From Terana coerulea (lineage: Eukaryota > Basidiomycota > Agaricomycetes > Polyporales > Phanerochaetaceae), in the NCBI GenBank assembly GCA_024811115.1, contig JAKOGH010000854.1, forward strand, positions 1 to 64,000: DNA of 64,000 bases, given 5' to 3'. Below the pieces are notes generated by a model, which was not told the DNA's origin, did no database searches, and worked only from the letters and a program-made list of their open reading frames with translations. Of this stretch, positions 34,101-47,289 are shown piece by piece; position 1 is the stretch's first letter, and every line of letters begins with the position of its first letter. A program made the translations under genes and the position numbers.

Positions 34101-37100
34101 CAGAGCTCCAAAGTCTAATACATATAGCTATGTACAGCATCATCCGATTGTGCTCCGCATCTTGTCGGGCCGTATCAAGTCTCACAGTCTATATACGCCG
34201 ACACTCCTTCCCTCGCGCTAGCCGCCGACATCGTCGGATCTTTTCTACCGCTTACCGCCACAAAGAGTTCAAGAGTGCAACTTCCCTCAGTCTGAGGTGG
34301 TTGTAGTCGCGTTGGGCTACGCGCTTACTCGGTCGTGCGGTCACAGTACAGCCTGCCTACGCCGCCGCTCTAGTTATGAGAATTATCTCACCTTCTTGTT
34401 TTCTATCATCACGACGATTGCGTTTGCAATTTTTTAGAATGCTAGTCACAGGGGCACGTAGTCGAGACCTCGAACAGTGCGTCCCATCTTTCACCGATGT
34501 GGTGTACGAAGCTCAACCACAGATTTCCCTTCATCAGCAACTGGTGGTATCAAGGACTCAATTTTTGAGGTTTCTCCCATCTGCGCATGGGGTGAGACTC
34601 TTCTACTGGGACGCGAACATGTCGACATGCATGCTCAAGCTTACCTACCTTCTGTAAGGGAAGCGGTGCCCTATGACCTAAAGCCAGCTTGGGCTATGAT
34701 GTCTTGGGAGGCGTAAGGGTCAGATGTATCTCCAGTCCAGGCTTGCGATGACCTCGTGCCATTTCCAAATACACGTACATCGAAGTTGGTGTGTGTAGAG
34801 ACGAAGTCCAGCAGTCATAAATCTGCGGTGTGTAGTTTCTACCCCACATATCACAAGGAAGATTGACTGAAACGAAGCTGGCCCTGCAAGGAGTACAAAC
34901 ATACCAGTCTTCCAAAGCAAAGCAGCCGGTGCACACCGTCCACCGCTGCTTCATGATATTCGTCAATTCGCACCAAGGCTCAAGCTCCTACGCTCGCCGT
35001 GTCGTGTCTTCTCTATATGTTGCGGTGGGAATTGCGAACTAATTGCGGCGAATGCACCGGACGAGCACCCAGAAGGTGAACCATAGTAGGTACAACTTTT
35101 CCGTCATCCATGCCGTCACTATGGCGTAGCGGTCTGACCTATCGCTCCGTGTTATAGGTCGGATAGACATCTTAACATAGACAGTGTTGACACGCCCACA
35201 GAAAGCCGACGGCCATCTTCCTCGATCATTGGCTTCCCGCGCCTTATCCGCCCTCAACTCTGTTTCCAGTTATCAACGCTTTACTATCAGTGCGGACTCC
35301 GTGCCTTCCCTCAAACTTCCTGCTGTGCGACTCTTCAGTCGGATTTATGGGTGCGCTCTCAATCCATGCAGTTGTATCAAACATGTGCTGATTATATAGA
35401 AGTGCTTCACATCTCTCTCATGAACATGTACTTCAGCTGGAGAATTACTCATTACACATGTCATTCGAATCAAGGCTCTATGGAGCGCGACCAGGTGTAG
35501 GTACCGTGGACGAGGGGTAACAAGGTCAAACTCAGCAACTTCGTTAACTCTCGGCTGCATGCCCTCGTCGAGTAAATCAACACGCAATTCTCTGCCTTCC
35601 TCCTGTAGCTCAGTAAGCTCTCCTTCCGTTCCGCTCGTTCATGTGCTGACGGGATCTATAGTGCCCAGACTGCAAAGGTTCGAAGACCATCGGACTCTGG
35701 AGCTATCATAACGCTGCTCCTTCCACGCCATGGCACCTCCTCGGAGTGATGCTCTAGGACGATGTCCGTTTCTTGCCATATACTCCTAGGCGGTGCTCTG
35801 AGATGCTGCACCATTGTGGCGAAGCTTGTTCAGTGATTTGAGGCTCGGCCACGACGGCACATCGCGACTTGCCGCGCTATCAGGGAAGGCTATCCTTCAT
35901 TGTACCCGTCATTGGCTTAGCGTGCACCATTACCGCCCAAAATGTCCTTGGTGTAGTACGTCAAAAGTCGCGAGTTAACAAACCCATCTAATCAGCAATT
36001 TCTTTAGATCATGCGAAAGAAGTTGCGAGGCCTTCGAAGGCTCCGTCGACTTGGTACCTTTACTTACTCCGGTGCTTCGACCTTCGAACTCTTGTAGCGC
36101 AGTGTGAAACAACTGCGCATTGATCAAGAACGCCGGTCAGTATGCTCACACATACCCAGCCTCGAATATGCAGCTAACACTATGCGTTGTCAGAAGCAAT
36201 CCTCTCCGGTTATGGTGAGAAGGGCAAGGCCGCGTTCCAGCCGGCTAAGGGGGTTGAGACAAGGAGAGAGACTGCCATAGCAACTTACATGCGGCGATTC
36301 ATACACGAACGCATATGAGGGCCTTTGCGCTTACGCCGTGATAGCAAGCAGCTGGTGTGTGGGGACATGCAAGGCACATGTGCCTCGAAGTCGTAACGTA
36401 CTTGTTCCACTCCACAAAACAGCGCGCAATCCATGACATAAATTTCCCTCAGGTATCAAACATTGTTATCATGCATCTCAGAAGTGCGGATGGATGCAGC
36501 CACGAGGGGTTAATCCGCCCTGTTATACCGCAGATCTGAACTCTTACGGACTGGCATCATCTGAAGATCCTGACATGGGTTTCAGGAACATGCGAACAGT
36601 TCGCCACGGCACATGCGTGCCATTGCTGCGATCGTCGATGATTGGAGCCGGCCGTACTTCACGCAGCGTGCAGTCCTGCCTTCGGCATGCTCGCTTTGTG
36701 AGGTAGGTAGCGACCTGGACCGCCTTGCCTCCCTTCTGGCAGAAGACCACGCCGATAATGCCTGCGGTGCTACAGCATTCATCATCGACGCTGGGCGCCT
36801 TTGTCTGCGCTATCTTTGCGCAGTGTTTGTTAACCGGTATGGCACAGTGGGTCGCACACATCGTCGTGGTCAGATTCCGTGGGGAGGTGGTGAAATGACT
36901 CGATGGTCGCGCGCACATCCGTGCGGCGAACGCGGGACTTCGAGGCATGCAGGCTCCCGCCATGATGTCGCCGGTGGACAGGTGGACAAATAGAAAGAGT
37001 CGCGGAAAGCTTATACCAGCGCTTCGTCTGTTTCGGCTGCACGCAATTAAAGGATAACGGGCAGCTAACTGTGCTAGCCTCGGGGCGGATAGGACGTGCT

Positions 37101-37273
37101 GCGCAAGATAGCGATGTGATGCGTATTACGCTCGGATAATCGAGGTTGGGGATGCCATCTTCAGTATGTTCCGGCACTCAAGAGTCAACGGGCGAAGCAC
37201 CAACGGCTGTGATTATCTGGGTACATATAATACTACAAACAGCATATTATTTTATACAACATATTAGGCAGTG
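31121..37273. other. Gene-poor 6 kb region
   Basis: No exon chain with known motifs was found on either strand. Frames of up to about 140 codons (for example minus 36,963-36,544 and plus 33,324-33,626) overlap one another and lack domains. Minor features are a two-copy tandem repeat at 32,360-32,424 and microsatellite-poor AT/GC alternation. Relics too decayed to name may be present. Confidence 0.4.
32360..32424. repeat. Two diverged 32-33-bp tandem repeats
   Basis: gtcgccggacacaattat at 32,360 is followed by gttgccggacgcaaatgt at 32,393. Both continue into atggtgtaat, giving two units of about 33 bp. Confidence 0.6.
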
Positions 37274-38839
37274 TTAGCGGCGAGCTATAGTGAACAGGTG
37301 TCCCAAACAGGCGGTCATCTGGGTGTTGTCCAGCGGCTTAGCTCGAAACCCTCGAGATCTGTGTTCCACACACGAGTCCCCGTCTTCCGTTTTTTGAGAG
37401 TCTCCACGCGCAGTACCAAGCGTGCCAAAACGACAATGATAAGGGCCCATATGTTGCTGAAATTCAGCGATATGAGATGACGTTGATGCAACAGCTAAGA
37501 ATGGGACCCACAATACGATAATGAAGACCTCGCTTGCCTGGACCCAAGTCAGTTATGTGTGCTTTGAGCGACAGGGTTTACGTACAGGTAGCACGATGGC
37601 AAAGACGAAATTCAGCGTACGGAGTACTGGAGAGAGAACCATGAGCCATGTTGATTGCTTGTCAGCCATATAAAAATATACCGAATAGACCCTGGCAGAA
37701 CAGATTGGTTAGTGTAGTAAGGCAAAGTTGATATGGAAGACACGCACAATGAACCACATCGCGCCATCATGTCGAAGTGACTCAAGTATGTCGACCTTAT
37801 GACGATAAGGACGGTCAAGGGAATTCATTATTCCCACGCAAATGGCTGAGAAGTCGAAGGCAACCTAATTGACAGGCATGCGGTTAGTAAGATAATACGG
37901 AACATGGAATAACGCGCATACCAGGCAGCCCCAATACGCTTTCGTTTCCCATGGTTGGTCGGTGAGAATACATGTCCCGAGCGACTGAAAAAATACCATG
38001 TTCTCTACAGCACGCACGGTTCAGTACGGAGATACTTCTGATGTTAGTGTACTCACTGTAATACTCCACTGAAGAATAAATGGCGAATATCACCGCAGGG
38101 GTGTAGGTTACAATGAGTGCTGCTCCGAGAGCCATCATCGCGCCTTTCCTATGGTCCCATAGCGAGTAGTGGTAGAAGGTCATATAAACTACGTGAGCAG
38201 TGTGAGTTCAATGAGGAGAGCGCCGCAGCTAAATCTGCACCAAGACTCACTATTGGTCGACATAGAGGTTACGAAAGAGAGCACAAGTTGTGTTACAATG
38301 AACACTTTGCAGCTGGAGCAACGGCACTTTAGTCTCGACAGCCCATACCACGCCCGCCGTGAAGAGTAGTGAATGCTCACTGCTAAAATTCGTGTCAGCG
38401 CGCTGGTCGTGGCGGGGTCATCAAATGCAGCCCAATGCAAGACGCTCACTTTATCATCGAGACGGGAGTGGAAGCCGGAGAGAACTGGAGGTCATTCAGT
38501 CCAGCACCGTCCTCCATGACTTCGACGCACCACTTACCATTACACGTATAGATAAGACTGGCCTCCACACTGTACCGGTTAAACATGTATATCACCTTGG
38601 TGAGATCGAGTTTTCTGAACCAGATAACGTCAATCTCCTGAGACAAAGTAAGCAGATGGTCGTAGAGCATGACGACCAGAGCCACCGCTAAGGTTAAGTG
38701 CTAACGTAAGTCACTATGCTGGATACGGTGGGGTTGAAGCAAGCTTACCAGACATGTACCGGGTTGCCTGCAGCCCACCGATGGAGGATAGCAAAGACTG
38801 GAGCGGCGCGTCCGAGTCGGCAGAACTTGACGAGTTCAT
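37274..38839 (-). CDS. DUF6533-type integral membrane protein
   Basis: The start at 38,839 gives MNSSSSADSDAPLQSLLSS, and an intron follows ATRYMS. Next is ALVVMLYDHLLTLSQEIDVI followed by WFRKLDLTKVIYMFNRY, the signature of the DUF6533 N-terminus. Later exons give VFIVTQLVLSFVTSMSTN, YHYSLWDHRKGAMMALGAAL with TYTPAVIFAIY, ENMVFFQSLGTCILT, AFDFSAICVGIMNSLDRPYR, YMADKQSTWLMVLSPVLRTL and a C-terminal segment FIIVLWVPFLAVAS before a hydrophilic tail. About seven hydrophobic segments are expected for the family. Function is unknown. The second exon could not be placed in one frame, so a small frameshift or a missed splice site is possible. The stop chosen (37,274) follows the longest tail frame. 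Confidence 0.65.
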
Positions 38840-40098
38840 AATACGGGGATGACGTTCCCGGCGAGTCTGGCATGCTTCACCTTATAATCACTAGAACCAC
38901 TGATGTTATCATGCAGACCCTTTCGTAGGCGTGGATACTCACCATTGTTAAGAGCCCAATCACACGTCTGGGGCCCAACAAACTGCACAGGCTGACCATG
39001 ACGCGCCGGCGTTCTCGTCTGTGATGCCGCCCAATGTTTCGGGCTCTTGTACCACCACTGAGCCATGTGCACTGGATGGATCCTATCATCATCTGAATGA
39101 GTGATTCTTGCTTCCATGCGCGGATTAGATTGCTAGTACTGACGTTTAGTAGATCCGCTCAACGTGAGAGGTAGACGCAGGGCTGCCTGAAAATGGCTGC
39201 CAGTGGCTGGGCCCCTGCGTTTGTTAGATCTATACTCCGTACAGTGAGCGCTGGGACACATCCTATCATGTCACAGAGTAGCACTCACAGGTTACGGAAA
39301 TAGCTTGAGGCCGTTTCTCGGTCTCTGGGCGAAAGCGGAATCCAACCTCACACTCCCGCAGTCGGCCGGTGCAGGTCCCGCATAACCTCCTATAGAGATG
39401 CCGGCATGCAGCATGTCGCGACTCTCAAGGTCCTGGGAGTGAGACCAACACGTATGCGCTACAAATTGAACTGAAGCGCGCATTTTTTGGATTCCCACGC
39501 TTTGCGGGCCCCGAAACAAAAACTAGATTAATTTTGCCTCCGCTCTGAGCTCCGAAAGTGAAAGGTTTTTGGATGGTAAACCGTGCATCATTCACTTTAA
39601 TTAATGCCGACGAATGAGGCGACCCCTATCGTTGTCTCCAGCTGGGTCAGCTGAAAGGTGTGAGTAAGTATCACTACTATTTCCGTGAGTGAGGAGATCG
39701 CAGCCACTAACCTTCTCGTAGTCGCTGAGATACCTGTCATATGGGGTGACAATTCCCAGTCGAGCGTCGTTGCCTCACGCACTAGGTCTTCTATCTTTCC
39801 ATTCCAGTGTCATCTATCATTTCATCTACACACTCCAGCTCCCTGTGCGCGAAGCTGATGAGCGTGTTGCGTCTACCGGAGCGCCGGTAAGCCCGTGGTG
39901 TACGGCAGGCATCGCACCTGTTGCACCGTCATCCCTGGACCCTCTCAAGACTTTCTCCCGACCCTCTCCCACTCACAAATTGGCTCCCGAAGTACAATAG
40001 CTGAGAGTTGCTTTGGCTGCGCCAGCTCAGCTATACCCTTCACATCCTACCACATACCTTGTCATCTGCGTTGACTCAGGGCTTGCTCAGCACCAAAT
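38840..40098. other. Intergenic region between the membrane protein and the transporter
   Basis: The two genes are divergent, so this 1.26 kb holds both promoters. No exon with known motifs is visible. Pyrimidine-rich tracts lie before the transporter start (about 39,960-40,090). Confidence 0.4.
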
Positions 40099-42264
40099 AT
40101 GCCAGATGCAGATATGTCTACCAGTCAAGCTAGTGAGACACCAACTAGGAAGCGTGGCCCCCGCTTCTGGTTAGTAATTCTTGCTATTTGTGTTTCTGTG
40201 TTTCTCTCTGCACTGGAATATGTGAGTTGCACTGTATGGAGAATTCATCACACTCACTCCTCAACCTAGACTGCTGTGTCTACAGCTCTGCCAACAATTA
40301 CAAGGGACCTCAATGGAGATGACTTTGTTTGGGTACCCTCTGCATATGCGCTATCTGCCACTGCCTTGCTTCCTGCTACTGGGGCAATGGCACAGGTGTG
40401 TAACTATTTTGTTTTTGTGGTGCCTCATACCCATGCTTTTGCGTAGATATTTGGGCGACGTATATGCATGCTCACTGCACTGGCCATCTTTGCCCTAGGA
40501 AGTACATTGTGTGGTGCTGCAAAGAGCATGAGTTGGCTTATAGCTGCACGAGGTGCAGTAGCCTTCTCAATACTTTATACAAATATTGATGCATTTTCCA
40601 ACAGCGGTTCAAGGAGCAGGCGGAGGCGCAATTGTCTCTATCACCAGCATCATTATATCTGACCTTGTTCCGTTAAGAGAGCGTGCTATGATCAATAGCT
40701 TGAATGGGTTGTACGTCTTAAGTAATCATTCCTCCTGAGCTGTTCTAACCACTGGCATGCATAGAACTTGGGGAATTGCAACTGCACTTGGCCCAGTGGT
40801 TGGAGGAAGTCTTGCTGAAACTGGGCAGTGGAGATGGCTTTTTGTGAGTGCTATCATTTGTACAAGCTGGATGCAGCTCAACTCACCCTACCACAGACTT
40901 AAACCTTCCAATCTGTGGGCTAGCTGCAGCTCTGATCCTTGTATTCCTCCATGTCAAAACACCTGACGGGTCAATCCGAGAGAAGCTTGGCCGCATTGAC
41001 TGGATGTATGCTGTATATCCTTCGCATAATCTTTGTTGGCACAACTGATAATTTCGGCAGAGGCAACACAATGATTGTGGCAAGCACCACTGCCATTGTC
41101 CTCGCTCTGACTTGGGGTGGTGCAAAGTTCCCATGGGCATCTGCACGGGTGCTTGTTCCTCTCATTGTTGGCCTAGGCGGCATTTTTGGGTTCTTCTATT
41201 ACGAGGCTACTTTTGCCAAACAACCCCTTGTAAGCACCTTCCTGCCTATGAACTACGTCCATCTCATTGTATCTGTAAGATTTCAATCTCTATAATATCC
41301 AACAGAACAAGCCTAAGTGGGTAAGTCTGGATGCCAGTTGTACTAGCACAAAGTGCTGGGCTAATGACACCTTAGCTATATTCAAACATTCCTTGCCCCT
41401 GTAGTTGCATACACCGCCGTCTGTAAGTGCACTCAAGCACTTACGTGCCTATCTTGCACTGAACTCGAAGGAATGATACAGACTTTGTCCCAATATTCTT
41501 CCAGGCATGCTGGGGCTCATCTCCCATCCGCTCTGGGGTCCAGTTCTTTGGGTTTGCGGCGACCGTTGGCCCGTTACTGGTCCTCACCGGCGTAACCATC
41601 GCGATCACGAAGACCTACCGAGTACAGCTCTGGCTTGGATGGGTCTTCCTCGTCACGTCGATGGGCGCCATCTCGACGCTTCGTGTCAGCTCTGACATCG
41701 GCCATGCGACTGGATATCTCATTATACTCGGCTCTGGTGCCGGGATCCTGTACGCGGGCACGTATTTCCCTGTCTTAGCCCCGTTGCCCGCCACCGAGAA
41801 CGCCCGCGCTCTCGCGTTCTTCGCGTTCTGTCGCTCATTTGCTGGGGTACGTGCCGCCGTTTTGCGTTGTGTACGTGCTGTGCTCATCGACTCGCCAGGT
41901 GTGGGGCGTCGCCATCGGAACGACCATCCTGCAAACGCAACTCCACCAGCGACTGCCGAGCGACTTCCTGAGCCAGCTTCCCGGCGGCGTGTCCTTTGCA
42001 TACGCCCTCATCCCTGTTATCCCTACGCTCCAGGAGCCGTTCCGCACGGAGGTCAAGAACGCGTTCGCAGACAGCCTCGCCGTCCTGTGGCAGGTCATGA
42101 TTGGCATCGCCGGCGTGGGATTGCTCGCATCCCTCCTGATGAAAGGACTTCCGCTGCATACTAACGTTGATCGGAGGTGGGAAATCAAGGGCACTGTGCA
42201 GGGAGGCGACCCGGGTAAAAGCGCGATAGAACTGCAGCAATCTCGATCCAAGCTCCCCTTGTGA
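40099..42264 (+). CDS. Major facilitator superfamily transporter, drug:H+ antiporter DHA2-like
   Basis: Likely a proton-coupled exporter in the plasma membrane. The start at 40,099 gives MPDADMSTSQASETPTRKRG, then a first membrane segment and, across an intron, TAVSTALPTITRDLNGDDF. Motif A is GRRICMLTALAIFALGSTL; AVQGAGGGAIVSITSIIISD and LVPLRERAMINSLNG follow; motif C-like is ATALGPVVGGSLAETGQWRW. Further blocks are LNLPICGLAAALI, RTSLSGYIQTFLAPVV, FVPIFFQACWGSSPIRSGVQ, VWGVAIGTTILQTQLHQRLP and the last membrane segment before a stop at 42,264. The 14-helix pattern and the WGVAIGTTILQ region suit the DHA2 family. About ten introns fit GT-AG. One base seems missing at 40,838-40,844 (WRWLF to LNLP). 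Exons before about 41,500 are CpG-poor, later ones CpG-rich. Confidence 0.85.
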
Positions 42265-45200
42265 CGTCGTAATATTTGTAACTGGACCCTTTCTTTGCGA
42301 TAGTCGGCACTTCCCCCTATGTACGATGTTGTTTAGCATATACAGACTGGTGTAATGAGGGCTGTCAATACGTACTTTCTTGGAGACCGCAAGTATGGAC
42401 ATGCTGTGGGCCGTAGAGAAGGACTTCTCACATGCTTCGTCAAGCCTCGGGGATTTAGTTCTAAGCCTCGAGGCTGCACATTGGTATTCTTCGGACCATA
42501 TCGCGTATACTACAGATGGGAATGAAAGCTTTGGTGGAGAGGCTGACCCAGCTATCAACACTCTGATCAGTTCACCTCCCGAAACAGACTCCACGAGCAG
42601 ACTCTCACCGTGACCGGGGGATCTAGTTCTAAGGACTCAACGTATTAGTGCAAGCTATTAACATACGCTGCTACGCAGTTATGAATTATTTAGGTGGTTT
42701 AGTGCAAAGGTAGGCTCGTGAATGCAGTGACAAAGTGACCGCGCTGCTCAGACTTTGGCGCGCTACCATTTTGGGAAGAGCGCGCGCCACACAACTCATT
42801 CATTCGTAAACGTCCATGCAATGCCTTGTCAACCTGAAGAGCTTGCTTTCCACTAGCTTCGTCTGGTCCCTGCAAATCAACACCAAGCGTACGATTACTT
42901 CGCCGACTTTGGCGCAGTGTCATATTGCCTTTTAATTCCTCAGGACGACTCGCGTACAGCCGAGAACTCGGGTTGCCGGGACACTGACCACGAGTATATG
43001 TCTCCCCATTTGGTCTCTGCTGCTGCTCAACTGCACCGATCAACGAGGAGAGCGTCTGTGTAAGAGCTCGGCATCATGACATGCCGGAAACCTTTCGTCA
43101 GAGCGTGCTTTGGCAGGGACAGAGAGCCGTACTGATCAAAGCACGAGGAGTGTTAGTCGTTACAGCCCAGTCGATGCCAAGTGCCACATACCATCTCGTC
43201 TACGCGACTATCAGCCACGCTATCTGCATTCGCGATGATCAAGTCCAGCAAGTCGAATGGAGGGCAGCAACCAATGGCCTTCTTCCGTTGGGGGGTCGTT
43301 GAGAGGCGAACATCGGTGGGTGAAAAGGCCGTGTGTCGGCGCAACATCCGAGTATCCAGCGCAGTTCATCACTGCCGCCACTCAAGAATACCAAACACGT
43401 GGTAGTGAGCGATGCTGATACAACATCGGAGGCGAGAAGTTTCGAAAGCATTCACCCGCCTAGGTATCACTCGTGAGCAGCGCGACAAAGTGCCTGAACA
43501 ACTCACGACGTACCTAATAAGAGCCATATGAATAGTCCATTGGGGCGGTGTACGGAGAGAGAATCAAAGCTCGCGGAACTGAGCTTGAAGTACGGAACAG
43601 CTGACGAGGTGGAGTGAAAGCCGACACGGTGCCCAGGAGTAGGATCGCAGCACGTGTATAGAGGGCTGGATACGCCTTTCCCATAATCAGAACACACTTG
43701 GTGGGAGAAGTCGGTGCACTCCGGCCTCGTAGCGAAGGGCCTAGGGTGTCGATACGTAGATCTTCTAGGATGTGGAAACATTACCAAGTCAAGGCTTAGT
43801 GGCTTGGTGTAGCATCTACCAAATGATCAATATGTGGGCATGGGCACAATTCGGCGACAGCACGTACCTAAGGCACCACCGAAAGCGAACCTCAGCTACC
43901 GTTCCCATGGCCCAGCTGTCCCATTCCTCCTCAGCCCTTCCAAGTACTGCACGACGTTCCGCTCGGCGTACTCCTCGAAAAACGTGAGACAGAACAGGGG
44001 GCCTTGCCGCTGGTGCGAAAGGTATACGTTGCGCCAAGACCCCAGAAAAGACCCCAGAAGGACAGAGCTTGAGGACCTTCGAGAATCTCGCGTCTTGCAT
44101 ACAGCGAGGTAGTGAGCGACCGCCTGGCTAGGTGCAGTCTTTGCACACAGCATGGGCAGCACATCTTCATCTTGTTTTCTGCGCGCGGCCCAGGTTTGTG
44201 CCCTCGAGGATATGATTCATTCCCCCGCTAGCCGCTCGCGAAGGCTGGCGAAGACATCAGAGCCGTAGAGGGGTCTGCATTTGTGACCAAGTGAGCGACG
44301 GGCCCAGATATACACAAAGAGGACGCACCTGGGTAGCAACCGATCTCTCTCTTAGCCAAGCCTACTACTCGCTGAGTATCCACTCCGGTCTATGGATGCC
44401 AGGCATATTCGTCGCTTTCGAAGCTATAACCGCGCCTACTACCGAGCAACATTGATCGTAATGACTAGAGCTTTGAGGACTTCAAGTCGCATGCGGATCG
44501 TCCTTGAAGATGTATAGCAGTCAAAGGAGCCATCGTCGAGGATAGGTGGAGGCTTAAAGCAAAGGGTCGTCAAGCAGCAAGCTGAGAGCAAAACGATGCA
44601 AAACGCCGAGCGGCGAAGGTTTAAGCGTCATGACGCAAGTGCGAAGGAACAAACACTTTGGCCTATTGTTTTTACGCTGGTACCTAATAAATGGAAAAAC
44701 ACCTAAGAGCTGGTTGGCCAGTAGGATGGCGTACTTGAACAGATTCAGGTTATGTGACAGTCGGTTTTTCTTGTGGTCACTGTGGGGATCGAACACGCAG
44801 CCTCTTGCGCAGAATGACACTATCGAACGTGGGAAGTAGGGAGCAATCCAATTCCCGACTAATTCCCGGGCCTTCAGGGCATCTGTGGGGTAGCTCTCGT
44901 CGACATTGACGTAGGATCAGGCATTGCACAGTACCACCGAGCAGACTTGTGCAACTGTCCAATGGCAACAAACGATATGATGAAACATAGGACGGATTGC
45001 TTCATTACATGCAAAAGCGGCTCCTCGAAAAAATTGTACGCCCTCGGGCCTCAGGGGCTGGAACAGGAGGGATGGTCAATTCTAAAGTCGCTGGCCTGAG
45101 GGATGGACTGCCGCCCGCATGGCTCTCGCGCGAACGAGTTTTGGCGGTCGTCTAAGCGCCCACGAAACGCTGTCCGAATGCCCTTGTCCGCCCTGTCTTC

Positions 45201-47289
45201 ATTTGCATTATACACGAACACTCCTCTGAGTCGCAGCAGTTTATTCTTGTTTTCGCCGTGGGATTTGGTCGAGGGCTCAACTGTCTGGAAAGGGTACAAG
45301 TTGGCTGTAGAAGACGGCAGAACAGGGCGGGCAGTGACGCGCCCCTCTGCGCATCACGATCGATCAGGAACGGCTGCTTCCTCCGCGTGGTGCTCGCTCG
45401 TCCTCCCAGCAGAGGTTTAGAATTGACCATCCCTAGGGAGAGGACAAAGGTCGTTTGGGATGTGCTAGAAATATGATGACGATAGATTCAACACAAGGGT
45501 AAGCGTTCTTCAGCCTAGAGTCGTCAGTTGCCGGAGTGCGTTCTACCGCACGTTCCTGCTACAACATTTCCCCAGTAGCTCAGGCACACCTGCCGACGGG
45601 AATGACTTACGATGTCAATGGGTTGTGCTTCTGTAGACATGAATACGCATCCTGATCGCTACAGTCTGGATTAAGTATCCGTGGCGGCTACGGGTTCGGA
45701 TTTGATACCCCCACAGCGGTCTCTACACACTTTCCAGCTGTCCAACAAGAAATCTCCGTAGGTTGCATATAAATAGTAGATGTCCGCTCAGGTCGCCATT
45801 TCAACTGGTGAGAGACAACCGGGATTTAAGCGTCCGGCGCTTCGTGGATTGGCTGATGGGGCGCTCTCGGAGGCAGTCCCCGGGAACCGGATCAGAAATC
45901 CCGACATGCGTTTCCGGCCGTTGGCGCGGGTTGTGCGCTGCGACCAACACAGTACTGCACTGTGCAGTGCGTACAGCTGGAACAAACCCTAGACCAGGCC
46001 GTTCTCGGAGCCTAACGCCTTTATTCAACACACTCCACTACCCAGGATTTAGAATTCCGTCCTTGACGGGCAGGGCAGGCGTGAGGCCGAGCTCATATTT
46101 TCCGATGGAAAGAAGGCAGCATTCTTCGTGGCAGGGTACGGAAGTACTCTGGAGTGAAAACTCAGCTCAGCAACTTTTTCCGAAATTGCTTTCGGTCGTG
46201 CCGATAGGGCTGTCATTGCATCGTTGGCCATATACCTGGTACAAATGCGGCACGCGACGTCCAACAGTGAGCTTGCATGGGGCGAACTTCGAAGCACTTT
46301 ATCAACGCTCATCATACTCCCTGCAGTCCCAAGGATCAGCGCCCATCGCACATTCGTAATTACCGCCTTGTTCGCGACCCCCGCCACCATAACGTATGGC
46401 GATGCTGGCCATCTCAGTACCGCTCATGATTGGCGGGAACGCTCTACGGAGGAGAGACATCGCACCCCCGGGCGCATCACGTATGTCCGCTATCTCGTCA
46501 TCAACGTCCTCAAACCCTTGCAGATTTTGGTACGACTTTTCTCTTCTGCGTGTAGGCCAATTGCTGAAGCGCTTGTAAGTCTTTGCGAGGAGCCCGCTGC
46601 CCAAGAAGAATGGTGATATGCCCATCGCTCCAAGAGTGAAACTGCGCGCGCCACATGGGCTGCACAGGGTTTGAGGCTCGCAGTACGGTATTATCTCAAG
46701 GCCGTTCGCACAGTCTCGAGAAGGATGTTAAGACTAATGTGGACAAACTGCCGATGGGAACCGCAAGGCGACGGGACGGTCGAGCTATAGTGCTTGGTAC
46801 TCTTGTTCTTCTTTGATTGCGTACTAGTCTCTGACCATGCCCTGTGTATGCCACTTGCGCAGGAGTCAGACCGCATGGCACAGATATACGTCCGTTTGTG
46901 AGAGGCAGGGGTGTGCGGAGAAGAGACTGCTGCACTGTAGAGCGATTCGTACCCGTACCCCATGCCCAAGATACCAACCTGCCCAACGCCTGTATTTGTC
47001 GGAGCAGCACACTTCGCATGTATATACTTTGCCTGTTTTGTGTACAATCCACTCTAGCCTGGGTCGTCGTGTGATACACACATTCTGCCGCGCCGCTCTT
47101 TGGTAGATGCCGTCATGGTCATCCTGGTGGTAGGAGCGGCTCGCTTCGCAGCGATAGACTCATACTCCTTCCACGTACACCAGGGCTGCGGCCCACTCAG
47201 AAAATAAAGTAACGTATATGTATTAAATAGCGATCTAGGCGAGATACGACCAGGCTCGTAAAAGAGACATATACTAGGAATCTCATGCA
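42265..47289. other. Gene-poor 5 kb region
   Basis: Short frames only. The minus-strand frames around 42,699-43,043 (glutamine/arginine-rich), 43,816-44,162 and 46,302-46,625 lack recognisable domains and consistent splicing. The long minus frame at 41,884-42,594 is the shadow of the transporter's last exon. Confidence 0.4.
44774..44830 (-). other. tRNA-like B-box segment
   Basis: The minus strand reads gtgttcgatccccac with 3' agtgacca, resembling a T-arm and acceptor end. A matching 5' acceptor strand and a proper D-arm are not found, and the T stem pairs poorly. It is at most a tRNA pseudogene or tRNA-derived repeat. Confidence 0.2.

Noticed and set aside
36544..36993. Overlapping frames of 126-139 codons on both strands
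   Set aside because: No domain, no splice partners and mutual overlap; cannot be supported as genes.
41884..42594. 236-codon minus-strand open frame
   Set aside because: It is antisense to the last exon of the MFS transporter, whose motifs are clear on the plus strand.
44774..44830. A working tRNA gene on the minus strand
   Set aside because: A B-box and an acceptor-like 3' end are present, but there is no matching 5' acceptor strand or D-arm and T-stem pairing is poor.
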